Below, piece by piece: positions 8,404 to 15,885 of a stretch of 64,000 nt of DNA. Positions within the stretch are counted from its first letter, which is position 1; each line of letters starts with the position of its first letter. Position numbers and translations under genes: made by a program. This DNA is from Aquimarina longa SW024 (lineage in GTDB: Bacteria > Bacteroidota > Bacteroidia > Flavobacteriales > Flavobacteriaceae). Under the pieces are notes generated by a model. The model made no database searches and had not been told where the DNA came from. It was given only the letters and a program-made list of their open reading frames with translations. The stretch is from the NCBI RefSeq assembly GCF_001401755.1, contig NZ_KQ474105.1, positions 124,634 to 188,633 on the forward strand, read 5' to 3'.

Positions 8404-9008
8404 GTACTTCTGATGATCATAACCCAATTGAACATTTCCAACAATGGTTTTATGAAGTTGATAAAGCCCATCCCGAGGATGAAGTAAATGCAATGCTACT
8501 TTCCACCATCGGGGTAGATGGTTCTCCCAAAGGTAGAATTGTATTATTAAAACGTTTTACTTGGGAGGGTTTTATCTTTTTTACCAACTACAATAGTGAA
8601 AAAGGACGAGCAATTACAACTAATAATAAGGTTTCTATCATCTTTAATTGGACAACAGCAAAACGACAAGTATATATATCCGGAAAAGCAGAAAAGATTG
8701 ATAGAAATATATCCGAAGGATATTTTGAATCTCGCCCAGAAGGAAGTAAGCTAAGTGCTTGGGCATCTCACCAGAGCGAGATAGTTTCTTCTCGAAAAAT
8801 ATTAGATAATCGTCTAAGATACTATGAAACTAAATACCAAAATCAAACGATACCAATGCCTGATTATTGGGGAGGATATCTAGTTAGACCTAATAGGATG
8901 GAATTTATAGAGCAAGATTCATTAGCAGGATTTAGCCATGTTACCATATACGAACTCCAGTTAAAAAACTATAATTGGTCTAAAAAAATGAAGTATTTAT
9001 ACATGTAA
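8400..9008 (+). CDS. PdxH-like pyridoxamine 5'-phosphate oxidase with altered C-terminus
   Basis: A 202-residue protein with the PdxH flavin-binding fold: PKGRIVLLKRF, FFTNYNSEKGRAI, RQVYISGKAEKI, SRPEGSKLSAWASHQS and a WGGYLVRPNRMEFI strand. PdxH oxidises pyridoxine or pyridoxamine phosphate to PLP using FMN. In canonical PdxH the last strand is followed by an RLHDR motif that contacts substrate; here that place reads DSLAGFSHVTIYE, so the Arg-His pair is missing. It could be an inactive or repurposed paralogue, or bind another ligand. Its ATG overlaps the ccoI stop (ATGA), so it should be translated from the same low-oxygen transcript. Confidence 0.8.
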   Translation: MSTSDDHNPIEHFQQWFYEVDKAHPEDEVNAMLLSTIGVDGSPKGRIVLLKRFTWEGFIFFTNYNSEKGRAITTNNKVSIIFNWTTAKRQVYISGKAEKIDRNISEGYFESRPEGSKLSAWASHQSEIVSSRKILDNRLRYYETKYQNQTIPMPDYWGGYLVRPNRMEFIEQDSLAGFSHVTIYELQLKNYNWSKKMKYLYM

Positions 9009-9042
9009 TTCTTCTTTGATAAGAACCAAAATAAAACAGATT

Positions 9043-9056
9043 ATGATATTTATCAT
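9043..9056 (+). promoter_or_regulatory. FNR-like box before the 606-residue protein
   Basis: A perfect ATGATATTTATCAT palindrome, identical to the ccoI box, 118 nt before the ATG at 9174. Unlike the other sites, the position 22 nt downstream (9079-9086) is a T-run with only weak TAnnTTTG resemblance, so the start site is uncertain. Confidence 0.6.
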
Positions 9057-9173
9057 ATTTTAATGAATCTGCAATGCTTTTTTTTACCAAAATAAATCTA
9101 TTACTACTACGAATAAACATCTAGTTTTTAGATTTTTTATAGAAGTCTAAAAAACTAAATAATATATATTAAG

Positions 9174-10994
9174 ATGAAAGCACATACATTTCATATTCCT
9201 GTTATGGGAATAGGTTTTACTATCGATACGGCACTAAAAGTCTCGCACCTAGGAATTGATTCTGTAATTTCATTAGTTGATGATATACTATTAGAAAAAC
9301 TAAGGAAAGTATATAGTGCTAAATTTCAGGTTGCTTATACCGAGATTACCGAAAACATAGAAGACTTTAGAGCCAAAAGAATAACCTCATATCTAAATTT
9401 GATCAATAGCATCGCAGAACAAAAATTTGAAGCACTAAAAGATATTGCTAAAGGATACAGTAGAGATTTAAAACAAGACATTGATATATTGCCTGATGCC
9501 TCTGAGTTAAAACAAGAGTTCCAACGTTTACTATCCAATAATTTTAATATAAGCGAAATCAAAAACTGGATAGAAAATAACTTATCAAGAGGTAGTATTG
9601 ATGTTAATATCATGACCAAAGTTGATAAAGAAAACTATAAAGACAAAGAAAAACTACCATCCATCTATAATGATGCACACGCCGCATTAAGAGGGTATGC
9701 CAATAGCGATTTATGCTCGTCCTTAATCTTATCAGCAGGCATGAATCCTAGACTATATAGCTATATAGAACAATTCGAAGACTTTTACCCAGACTTAGAA
9801 GGACACATAAAAAAGAAAATTGTTTTAAAGGTTAGTGACTACAGATCTGCTTTAATACAAGGCAAATTTTTAGCCAAAAAAGGGATATGGGTATCAGAAT
9901 ACAGAATAGAATCAGGGCTTAATTGTGGGGGACATGCCTTTGCAACAGATGGTTTTTTGATAGGTCCCATTTTAGCTCAATTTAGAGATCATAAAAAAGA
10001 ATTAATAGCATCCATTCATACAATTCTGAGTACAGCATTAGTAGCCAAAAACCGTCCTGTACCTCAATCTCCATTACCTATAAAAATAACAGCACAGGGA
10101 GGAGTAGGAAATGCAGAAGAGCATCAGTTTTTATTAAACCATTATCAAGTTGATTCTGTAGGCTGGGGAACCCCTTTTCTCTTAGTTCCAGAAGCAACTA
10201 CAGTAGATAATGATACTCTAGAGAAACTAGTAATAGCAGAAGAAAAAGACCTATACCTAAGTGATATATCACCTTTAGGGATTCCATTTAATAGTCTAAA
10301 AGGAAATACCAAAGATGCAGAGAAGCAACTATTGATTGATAAAGGGAGACCCGGAAGCTCTTGCCCTAAAAAATATGTAGCTTTAAATAAAGAACATACA
10401 GAAAAAGGAATATGTACAGCATCCCGACAATATCAGCATCTACAGATTACTCAATTAGAGAAAGAAAACCTTTCTGAAGAAGAATATAAAAAAAAGTATC
10501 ATAAAATTATAGAAAAATCCTGTACCTGTGTAGGTCTAGGAACAGCTGCATTATTAGTACATGATATCGATACTAAAACAGAGGGTAAAGGAGTATCGAT
10601 TTGTCCAGGTCCTAATATGGCTTATTTTTCTAAAATAATGAGCCTGCGTGAGATCACCGATCATATTTATGGAAGAAATAATATGATCTCTCGATCAGAT
10701 CGTCCTAATATGTTTATTAAAGAATTGACGATCTATATAGACTATTTAAAAAATAAACTAAACGAAATTAGTGAGTTAGAGATCGATAAAAAACAACAAA
10801 AATACTTCCTCAGATTCATAGACAATTTAAGAACAGGAGTTTCTTATTATCAAGACGTTTTTAAAGATCTGAAAGATGTTTTTAATGATTGTAAAAAACA
10901 AATACTTAAAGATTTAGATAGCAAAGAAAATGACCTAATACAGATACATCATAAGGTTGAGAAATTGTACCCCAATCCCCAAATGCCCATATAG
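9174..10994 (+). CDS. Large conserved protein of unknown function, possible flavin TIM-barrel
   Basis: A 606-residue soluble protein without signal peptide, starting MKAHTFHIPVMGIGFTIDTA. The middle (about residues 300-350) reads KITAQGGVGNAEEHQFLLNH, then VGWGTPFLLVPEATTVD, which recalls glycine-rich phosphate-binding loops of FMN-dependent TIM barrels such as nitronate monooxygenase or PfaD; this is a resemblance, not an assignment. Later cysteines occur in conserved-looking contexts: SSCPKKYVALN, GICTASRQYQ and KSCTCVGLGTAAL. The C-terminal 120 residues are helical and charged. An FNR-like box lies upstream, suggesting a role in anaerobic life. The last 20 codons overlap the oppositely oriented immunity gene, and the final residues (YPNPQMPI) derive from effector-like DNA, so the native 3' end was probably replaced. 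Confidence 0.8.
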   Translation: MKAHTFHIPVMGIGFTIDTALKVSHLGIDSVISLVDDILLEKLRKVYSAKFQVAYTEITENIEDFRAKRITSYLNLINSIAEQKFEALKDIAKGYSRDLKQDIDILPDASELKQEFQRLLSNNFNISEIKNWIENNLSRGSIDVNIMTKVDKENYKDKEKLPSIYNDAHAALRGYANSDLCSSLILSAGMNPRLYSYIEQFEDFYPDLEGHIKKKIVLKVSDYRSALIQGKFLAKKGIWVSEYRIESGLNCGGHAFATDGFLIGPILAQFRDHKKELIASIHTILSTALVAKNRPVPQSPLPIKITAQGGVGNAEEHQFLLNHYQVDSVGWGTPFLLVPEATTVDNDTLEKLVIAEEKDLYLSDISPLGIPFNSLKGNTKDAEKQLLIDKGRPGSSCPKKYVALNKEHTEKGICTASRQYQHLQITQLEKENLSEEEYKKKYHKIIEKSCTCVGLGTAALLVHDIDTKTEGKGVSICPGPNMAYFSKIMSLREITDHIYGRNNMISRSDRPNMFIKELTIYIDYLKNKLNEISELEIDKKQQKYFLRFIDNLRTGVSYYQDVFKDLKDVFNDCKKQILKDLDSKENDLIQIHHKVEKLYPNPQMPI

Positions 10995-11384
10995 AGCAGC
11001 ATTGGCTAACTCAATAAAATATATGATAGTAAACATAGGTACAAGAATCATCAAAATAAAAAATATAATATTAAATAAGCGATCCCATATACTCCCCTCG
11101 TATTCAAAAAAAGTATCTATAGGCATTCTTCCAAACTGTTTTATAAATAAATAAGTTAATCCCTTATAGAGAGACATTGCGTATAAAGGGGTCAACATAT
11201 TAACATAAAGTATTTTTTTATGATCTACATCGCTTATATATGTACATATACAACCTATCAGAGCAATCACCACTCCCCCAATAATAAACCATAAGTTGTT
11301 TTTATCTAAGTATTTTCTTAAAAATACAAATACAAAAAGAGGGGTAAGTATACATATTAAAGAAACAGAAATACGTATATCCAT
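10935..11384 (-). CDS. Four-TM immunity-like protein, first copy, chimeric C-terminus
   Basis: A 149-residue integral membrane protein with about four TM helices, paralogous to the genes at 12177 and 12709. Shared features are the MDxxxxxxxxxILxPL start, KNNLWFIIGG near residue 30, and YLFIKQFGRMPIDTFFEYEG followed by WDRLFN. After FTIIYFIELANAAL the frame runs into 25 foreign residues. That DNA contains a 19-bp identity (10970-10988) to the effector gene (13348-13366), read in another frame. It lies 16 nt after a displaced effector tip. By position and membrane nature it is likely an immunity protein against a pore-forming effector, or a decayed relic. It overlaps the 3' end of the convergent 606-residue gene by 60 nt. 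Confidence 0.7.
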   Translation of the reverse strand: MDIRISVSLICILTPLFVFVFLRKYLDKNNLWFIIGGVVIALIGCICTYISDVDHKKILYVNMLTPLYAMSLYKGLTYLFIKQFGRMPIDTFFEYEGSIWDRLFNIIFFILMILVPMFTIIYFIELANAALYGHLGIGVQFLNLMMYLY

Positions 11385-11400
11385 AAGTTTTTCTTTGTTT

Positions 11401-11535
11401 AAATTTAGTATAAAATTCTTGTCTAGGAAAGAAGTCTTGTCCTTCCATATTTACCTGATAGTGTACTTGTGGTTGCACAGTAGTATGATCTTGCATACGG
11501 TATAAGCGTTCTCGCATCATACCGCGTTTATGTTC
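11401..11535 (-). pseudogene. Displaced effector 3' tip, copy 1
   Basis: Minus-strand translation gives EHKRG-type DNA followed by MMRERLYRMQDHTTVQPQVH and QVNMEGQDFFPR, nearly identical to the last about 45 codons of the full effector (13092-14363). The stop codon used by the effector is lost here and the frame runs on into the immunity gene in another phase. It has no upstream toxin domain, so it is an orphan remnant carried with the immunity gene. An internal ATG could give a short peptide, but nothing suggests it is used. Confidence 0.8.
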
Positions 11536-11578
11536 TTGCTGCTGCTCTGGCTAGTTCTCCAAAATATATTATAGTAAA
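11528..11578 (-). pseudogene. 3' remnant of a fourth immunity-like gene
   Basis: The minus strand reads FTIIYFGELARAAART and then stops. This matches FTIIYFIELANAAL at the end of the 10935-11384 protein at both nucleotide and protein level. The homology begins exactly where the attC-like element ends (around 11577), so a fourth immunity gene appears to have been cut by that element. It runs directly into the displaced effector tip downstream. Confidence 0.7.
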
Positions 11579-11765
11579 CGTCTCGGCTATGATTAGTACG
11601 GGATTTAAAAGTACTAAACTTTCGATTAAGCACTTAGCCAAAACTTTTTATTTTGTTTTAATTTTTTCATTTTAAAGCCAAATCAAAAGATTTGGCGAAC
11701 TTTATAAATAGGCACAAGCTTTGGATTAAACACCAAAACCCGTATTAATTATAGCCATTGTTAGC
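11577..11765 (-). repeat. attC-like inverted-repeat element after the lipoprotein gene
   Basis: An approximately 190-nt element. Its arms, GGCTATGATTAGTACGGG (11585-11602) and CCCGTATTAATTATAGCC (11739-11756), pair over 16 of 18 positions. Outside the arms, minus-strand ends read GCTAAC and ACGTT, giving a layout like integron attC sites (short outer boxes, then longer imperfect inner arms). A further perfect hairpin (GCCAAATC-AAAA-GATTTGGC) sits at 11677-11696. It begins 7 nt after the stop of the lipoprotein gene, as attC sites do in gene cassettes, and ends at a truncated immunity gene. The outer boxes do not match the classical RYYYAAC/GTTRRRY consensus. I recall similar sequences elsewhere in Flavobacteriaceae but cannot check it here. 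Confidence 0.6.
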
Positions 11766-11772
11766 TGCTTTA

Positions 11773-12162
11773 TTATTTTGAAAAGTACAGAAGTGTAGAT
11801 CCCTCGAATTCCTCCGTAATTTCAACAATCATTTCAGATTCGGTAAGTTTTTTCAAAGTCATGTCCTTCAAAGCATATCCGTCATTAGTGATTTTTATCA
11901 AATACTTTTCTTTATCCAATTTATAAGTTCCGTTAAAAAAACTAAGAGCAGAGTCCGCAGCTGTACTTATTTTATTATGATATTTTCCATCTTTTGTGAT
12001 AGTTAAGGTGTGTATCTGATCGGAAGTGTAACCAACACTTTCTTCTGTTTCAATCCACTTAGCATAAAGTTCAGGGAATTCAATCCTATAATCAGATTGG
12101 CATGCGTTTAGGACAATAGGAATTAAAATCAGTAGTATTATTTTAAAATTGGTCAATTTCAT
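11773..12162 (-). CDS. Small lipoprotein in the immunity array
   Basis: A 129-residue lipoprotein with a clear signal (MKLTNFKIILLILIPIVLNA, then C21). The mature part has alternating strands (HTLTITKDGKYHNKI, YLIKITNDGYALKD, MIVEITEEF), like small lipocalin-type lipoproteins of this phylum, but I cannot assign a family firmly. It starts 15 nt after the second immunity-like gene and is followed within 10 nt by the attC-like element, so it may be a mobile cassette gene. An immunity function against a periplasmic effector is possible. Confidence 0.7.
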   Translation of the reverse strand: MKLTNFKIILLILIPIVLNACQSDYRIEFPELYAKWIETEESVGYTSDQIHTLTITKDGKYHNKISTAADSALSFFNGTYKLDKEKYLIKITNDGYALKDMTLKKLTESEMIVEITEEFEGSTLLYFSK

Positions 12163-12176
12163 GTCTAAATATTTGA

Positions 12177-12557
12177 TCAGTTTTGAGTTTTTATTGCAGC
12201 TAACATAGGAACAATAGTTATCATAATAAAATATAAAAGATTAAATAAAACATCTCGTATATTAACATGAAACTCAAAAGTAGTATCTACTGGCATCCTA
12301 TCAAATAGCTTTACAAACAGGTAAATCATCCCTTTATATAACAGGGTTGCATATAGTGGGGTAAGCAAGCTTAGATATAAAATCCTTTCTTCTTCTATTT
12401 CTATACTAGTCATATAGATAGATATACCGATTAGTGCGATTATCCCTCCCCCAATGATAAACCATTGGGCGTTATTTTCTAATTGTTTTCTATAAAAGAA
12501 AAATACAGATAGAGGGATGAGTATACCTGATATGAAAATTATTGAAGTTAAATCCAT
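12177..12557 (-). CDS. Four-TM immunity-like protein, second copy
   Basis: A 126-residue membrane protein paralogous to those at 10935 and 12709, starting MDLTSIIFISGILIPLSVFF. Four hydrophobic segments lie at about 5-22, 32-52, 60-82 and 104-122, with the conserved loop YLFVKLFDRMPVDTTFEFHV before the last helix. It begins about 15 nt after a displaced effector tip, exactly as the third copy follows the intact effector. The divergence between copies is that expected of immunity proteins with different specificities, although only one complete effector is present. Confidence 0.75.
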   Translation of the reverse strand: MDLTSIIFISGILIPLSVFFFYRKQLENNAQWFIIGGGIIALIGISIYMTSIEIEEERILYLSLLTPLYATLLYKGMIYLFVKLFDRMPVDTTFEFHVNIRDVLFNLLYFIMITIVPMLAAIKTQN

Positions 12558-12571
12558 ACGTTTTTCTTTTT

Positions 12572-12708
12572 TAAAATTTAGTATACTATTGATTTCTAGG
12601 GAAGAAGTCTTGCCCCTCCATATTTACCTGATAGTGTACCTGTGGTTGTACAGCAGTATGGTCTTGCATATGGTATAAGCGTTCTCGCATCATACCGCGT
12701 TTATGTTC
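12572..12708 (-). pseudogene. Displaced effector 3' tip, copy 2
   Basis: Translates as MMRERLYHMQDHTAVQPQVH, then QVNMEGQDFFPRNQ, followed by TAG where the intact effector has a Tyr codon; the remaining YTKF codons and normal stop are still visible. Homology to the effector starts at the EHKR codons, directly after the third immunity-like gene's stop. So it is an orphan tip without a toxin domain, with one nonsense change and several substitutions. Confidence 0.8.
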
Positions 12709-13080
12709 TCATATAAAAAGTAATAAAAGTAAAGGTACAACGGTTATTAAAAAAGTATATATAATATTAAATAAGCGATCCCAAATATTCCCTTCATGCT
12801 CAAAAAATGTATCTATAGGTAATCTATTGAATTGTTTAAAAAACAAGTAAGATATTCCTTTATATAGTAAAGCCGCATATAAAGGAACAATCATATTAAT
12901 ATAAAGTACTTTTTTATCTTCTATAGTACTTATATAGATAGATAGATATCCAACTATAGTTACTATCCCCCCCCCAGTGATAAACCATAAATTATTTTTA
13001 TCTATATACTTTCTTAAAAATACAAAAGCAGATAGAGGAATAAGTATTGCTGATAAGTAAATAAAAGTATCTAAATCCAT
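12709..13080 (-). CDS. Four-TM immunity-like protein, cognate copy
   Basis: A 123-residue membrane protein, starting MDLDTFIYLSAILIPLSAF, with four predicted helices and the family loop YLFFKQFNRLPIDTFFEHEG followed by WDRLFN. It starts 11 nt after the stop of the complete effector gene, the expected place for the cognate immunity gene. A membrane immunity protein suits a pore-forming toxin acting on the inner membrane, which agrees with the Gly-rich hydrophobic stretch in the effector. No family name recognised; the function rests on context. Confidence 0.78.
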   Translation of the reverse strand: MDLDTFIYLSAILIPLSAFVFLRKYIDKNNLWFITGGGIVTIVGYLSIYISTIEDKKVLYINMIVPLYAALLYKGISYLFFKQFNRLPIDTFFEHEGNIWDRLFNIIYTFLITVVPLLLLLFI

Positions 13081-13091
13081 CGTTTTCTTTT

Positions 13092-14363
13092 TTAAAATTT
13101 AGTATAGTATTGATTTCTAGGGAAGAAGTCTTGCCCCTCCATATTTACCTGATAATGTACTTGTGGTTGTACAGTAGTATGATCTTGCATACGGTATAAG
13201 CGTTCTCGCATCATACTGCGTTTATGCTCTATTGGGGGTACATAGTCTATAGTAAACTCATCGGTATATTGGCTAGATGCTCCCCCCGTCGTACCAAAAT
13301 TGGGACTGCCATAGGGGATTCCATTACTGTTTACTCCACTGGGGGTTCCCCAATCCCCAAATGCCCCTGTAGTCGATAAAATAAAATAACTCCCAGAGAT
13401 TGCCCAACCTACAGGACCACCCCAAGCACCGATCAACGCCATAGATATATCAATACTTGCTTTTGTAATTACTTCATTTTTATTAGAGTAGTCTTTTTTA
13501 TATGCATCATATCCTTCATATACACTAATCCCAACACTGATTATGGCAGCACCTCTCCCTAGGAGTTTAAGATGTTTTACACTCTTGGCAGCAGTACGTG
13601 CGCCTACACGGTGCCCACCGGCACCTATGGTATTACGCTGACTACTTAGGCTACGGTAGATCCCTTCTTTATTGCGATACCATCCTACTGCTTTATGAAG
13701 GTTTGCGCCTTTATGCCACGGGGTAAGATTGCCGATACGGGTCAGACTTAGTGCTCCGGCAGCCTTACCTGTTGTAGCAACTCCCATCTTGGTGGCATCA
13801 TATAGTATGCTCTGCCAGTTGATCTCCTCATTTATCATCCTAGGGCTAAGTTCTGGATTATCTCTGATACTACCATTATAACTGATCTCCCCACCGCGCT
13901 TGTATACATTATCATCTACAAAAAAAATCTGCGTATTGGTACTGGTATCTTCTGCTTGTATGACTACAGCAAGCTTATTATTGGTGGCTTCGCTACGCTC
14001 ACTAGTTATTTTTATTTTGGCATCTTTAGAGAGCTGTGTCCATCGATTGCCATCCCATACCTGATAGCCGTTATTGGCTTTTCTGATATAATCATTGGTG
14101 TCTACAGCATCTGTATTATAGGGGCGCATGCTCTGTAACTGATGCATCTGGGCTTGTTTTACACCTATATCATCATTGGCAAGGTCTATTTTATAGAGTG
14201 CTTCTGATAGGGATGTACGGGTATTATCGAGCTCTCGATGTAGTTTAATCCCAATATCAAATGCGGTGGGAGTCTTGCCAGAAAATGAGGGGCATACGGC
14301 TCTTTCTATAGCAGGGGCTAGTACTGCATCTAGCCCCTGTAGTGTTTGGTTACTTTTTCTCAT
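13092..14363 (-). CDS. Candidate type VI secretion effector, possible pore-former
   Basis: A 423-residue protein without signal peptide, 15 nt downstream of tssD. Residues 1-90 are helical (MRKSNQTLQGLDAVLAPAIE). A YQVWDGNRWTQLSKDAKIKI segment lies near residue 100. Residues 180-330 are Gly/Ala-rich with a hydrophobic hairpin (ISMALIGAWGGPVGWAISGS, then YFIL), suggesting membrane insertion. The last about 45 residues (HKRSMMRERLYRMQDHTTV to NQYYTKF) recur as two orphan tips downstream. DNA here is visibly less AT-rich than its surroundings, which suggests transfer. The order TssD-effector-immunity supports export by the T6SS-iii tube. Toxicity is inferred from context; no enzymatic domain is recognised. 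Confidence 0.65.
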   Translation of the reverse strand: MRKSNQTLQGLDAVLAPAIERAVCPSFSGKTPTAFDIGIKLHRELDNTRTSLSEALYKIDLANDDIGVKQAQMHQLQSMRPYNTDAVDTNDYIRKANNGYQVWDGNRWTQLSKDAKIKITSERSEATNNKLAVVIQAEDTSTNTQIFFVDDNVYKRGGEISYNGSIRDNPELSPRMINEEINWQSILYDATKMGVATTGKAAGALSLTRIGNLTPWHKGANLHKAVGWYRNKEGIYRSLSSQRNTIGAGGHRVGARTAAKSVKHLKLLGRGAAIISVGISVYEGYDAYKKDYSNKNEVITKASIDISMALIGAWGGPVGWAISGSYFILSTTGAFGDWGTPSGVNSNGIPYGSPNFGTTGGASSQYTDEFTIDYVPPIEHKRSMMRERLYRMQDHTTVQPQVHYQVNMEGQDFFPRNQYYTKF

Positions 14364-14378
14364 CGCGATATCAGGTTT

Positions 14379-14774
14379 TTAGCTTTTTACAGGCCAGTTA
14401 TTCGTATGAGTATGTCCTTTTATTACCATCTCTCTGGCAGTGATCTTAAGCTCTGATAGGACTCCACCCCCGACAATATTGCTCTGGTATATGTACATAT
14501 CTGAGCAATAGGCATCGGTAAACTCTAGAGTAAACTTAATCCCCATACCATCAGCGCTATAGTAGATGATCTTACCACTACGGGTGGTGATATCATTACC
14601 AGCCCAGCTGATGAGTTCTTCTTCTCCATCAAAATCAATGAGAGCTACGATACTGCCAGCACGTACCTTGGCACTGGGTCTGCCATTATAATCAGTGGGT
14701 TGGTGGAAGTCAAAGGAGGATTCAATAAGACGGTATTGCTGATTGTGGATAAGTAATTCGGTTTTTGTTGCCAT
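14379..14774 (-). CDS. tssD: Type VI secretion tube protein TssD (Hcp-like, subtype iii)
   Basis: A 131-residue protein matching the Bacteroidetes TssD/Hcp family: an N-terminal strand (ELLIHNQQYRLIESSFDFHQ), then PTDYNGRPSAKVRAGSIVAL, ISWAGNDITTRSGKIIYYSA, the LEFTDAYCSDM strand and a C-terminal EMVIKGHTHTNNWP. Hcp rings form the inner tube of the T6SS and can carry effectors. No sheath, baseplate or VgrG gene is in this window, so this is an orphan TssD-effector module that would use an apparatus encoded elsewhere. It lies between a helical protein gene (14844) and the effector. Confidence 0.85.
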   Translation of the reverse strand: MATKTELLIHNQQYRLIESSFDFHQPTDYNGRPSAKVRAGSIVALIDFDGEEELISWAGNDITTRSGKIIYYSADGMGIKFTLEFTDAYCSDMYIYQSNIVGGGVLSELKITAREMVIKGHTHTNNWPVKS

Positions 14775-14843
14775 GGTTTAGGTTTTAAGAGTTATTATTA
14801 CTAATGTGTAATTGTATGATTTATTGTATGGATCTGTATTTTT

Positions 14844-15536
14844 TTATTCTTCTTCATCATTGGTTGTTATACTTCTGGTACTACTAGTTACTCTGGGAGT
14901 ACGATAGAGTTTTCGTTTAGCAGGGTGTTGATCGAATACATTGTCTGCTGCTGCATTTATTTTTTGTAAGATACGGTATAGCTCATTAAAGAGTTCTTTT
15001 CGTTGGTCAGTATCTACGGTACGGGTTCCTTTTTTTTGTTCTTGTTCATTATTTGCACTACGCAGGGCTTCGGATAAGGCTGCGGGTTGTTCTAATAACT
15101 GTGCAGGGATCCCTGTAGCAATAAGTGCATCTCGGTGCTGATTGATGGTAGTGGTGAGCCCTTCTGTATATTGGATCATCTTGATTTGACTTCTTCTGAT
15201 TATTGCATATCTACCAACACCAAACTGTTTTTGTATTGCTTTTTGATCCGGAAAAGCATCAAGTACCCAGTAGCGTAGTTTTTTAAAATAGGCATGACAG
15301 TCATTCATAGCACGATCTACAGATTCTGTTTTTTCTTGTAATTGTGCTATATTTAATTGATCACCTCCTTCTTTATATGCTTGTGTAACTTTACTTTCTA
15401 AGAGAGTTATAAATCTCTGGTCTAGTTTAGCGTCAAAATCAGTAAATAGTTGTATATCTTCTTTAAGATAAGAAATTACAGTATCTGCCCATTCTAATAC
15501 GATACCGTCTTTGATCTTGTAACTACGTTCTGCCAT
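14844..15536 (-). CDS. Helical protein of unknown function, first gene of the T6SS module
   Basis: A 230-residue all-helical, charged protein with no signal peptide or membrane segment. It starts MAERSYKIKDGIVLEWADTV and has a mid-region FPDQKAIQKQFGVGRYAIIR, then a low-complexity C-terminus rich in Arg, Ser, Thr and acidic residues. It precedes tssD by 69 nt in the same direction, so it may be a structural partner, adaptor or chaperone for TssD or the effector. In size and helical style it resembles the gene at 60387-61160, but no clear sequence match is visible. Confidence 0.65.
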   Translation of the reverse strand: MAERSYKIKDGIVLEWADTVISYLKEDIQLFTDFDAKLDQRFITLLESKVTQAYKEGGDQLNIAQLQEKTESVDRAMNDCHAYFKKLRYWVLDAFPDQKAIQKQFGVGRYAIIRRSQIKMIQYTEGLTTTINQHRDALIATGIPAQLLEQPAALSEALRSANNEQEQKKGTRTVDTDQRKELFNELYRILQKINAAADNVFDQHPAKRKLYRTPRVTSSTRSITTNDEEE

Positions 15537-15756
15537 ATGTTTGTTTGTTTTAAACCCCTATAATACTAGGGTGATTATATAAATGATATTGTTTGTTAGT
15601 AAGTATATGTTTCTACAAGATCAAATGTTACCCCATATTAGTAGTATTATTTTAAAATAATAATTAATCTATTGAAGACTCCCTCTAAACCTTTTAAAGC
15701 CTCCTTTTAAAAATCATCATCATTAAATTCTTTTTTTTCTTCCATAATATCACAAA

Positions 15757-15844
15757 GTTAAATGTTTATACGTGGTGACACACTTTACTGAACACTCTCA
15801 GTTAAATGTTTATACTTGGTGATATACTTTGTTAAACACTCCCG
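15757..15844. repeat. Two imperfect 44-bp direct repeats
   Basis: Units 15757-15800 and 15801-15844 both start GTTAAATGTTTATAC and continue GTGGTGA/TTGGTGA and then ACTTT-ACACTC-type sequence, differing at about nine positions. They have no coding sense. They lie 41 nt before the 42-bp repeat array and may come from the same slippage-prone segment. Confidence 0.7.
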
Positions 15845-15885
15845 ATCTATTGTATTAAACACGACCAGTAGCGATAAATACTAGT

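Noticed and set aside
11302..11520. 72-codon minus-strand frame containing the effector-tip sequence
   Set aside because: It is a displaced tip that lost its stop and runs into the immunity gene in another phase; annotated as a remnant instead.
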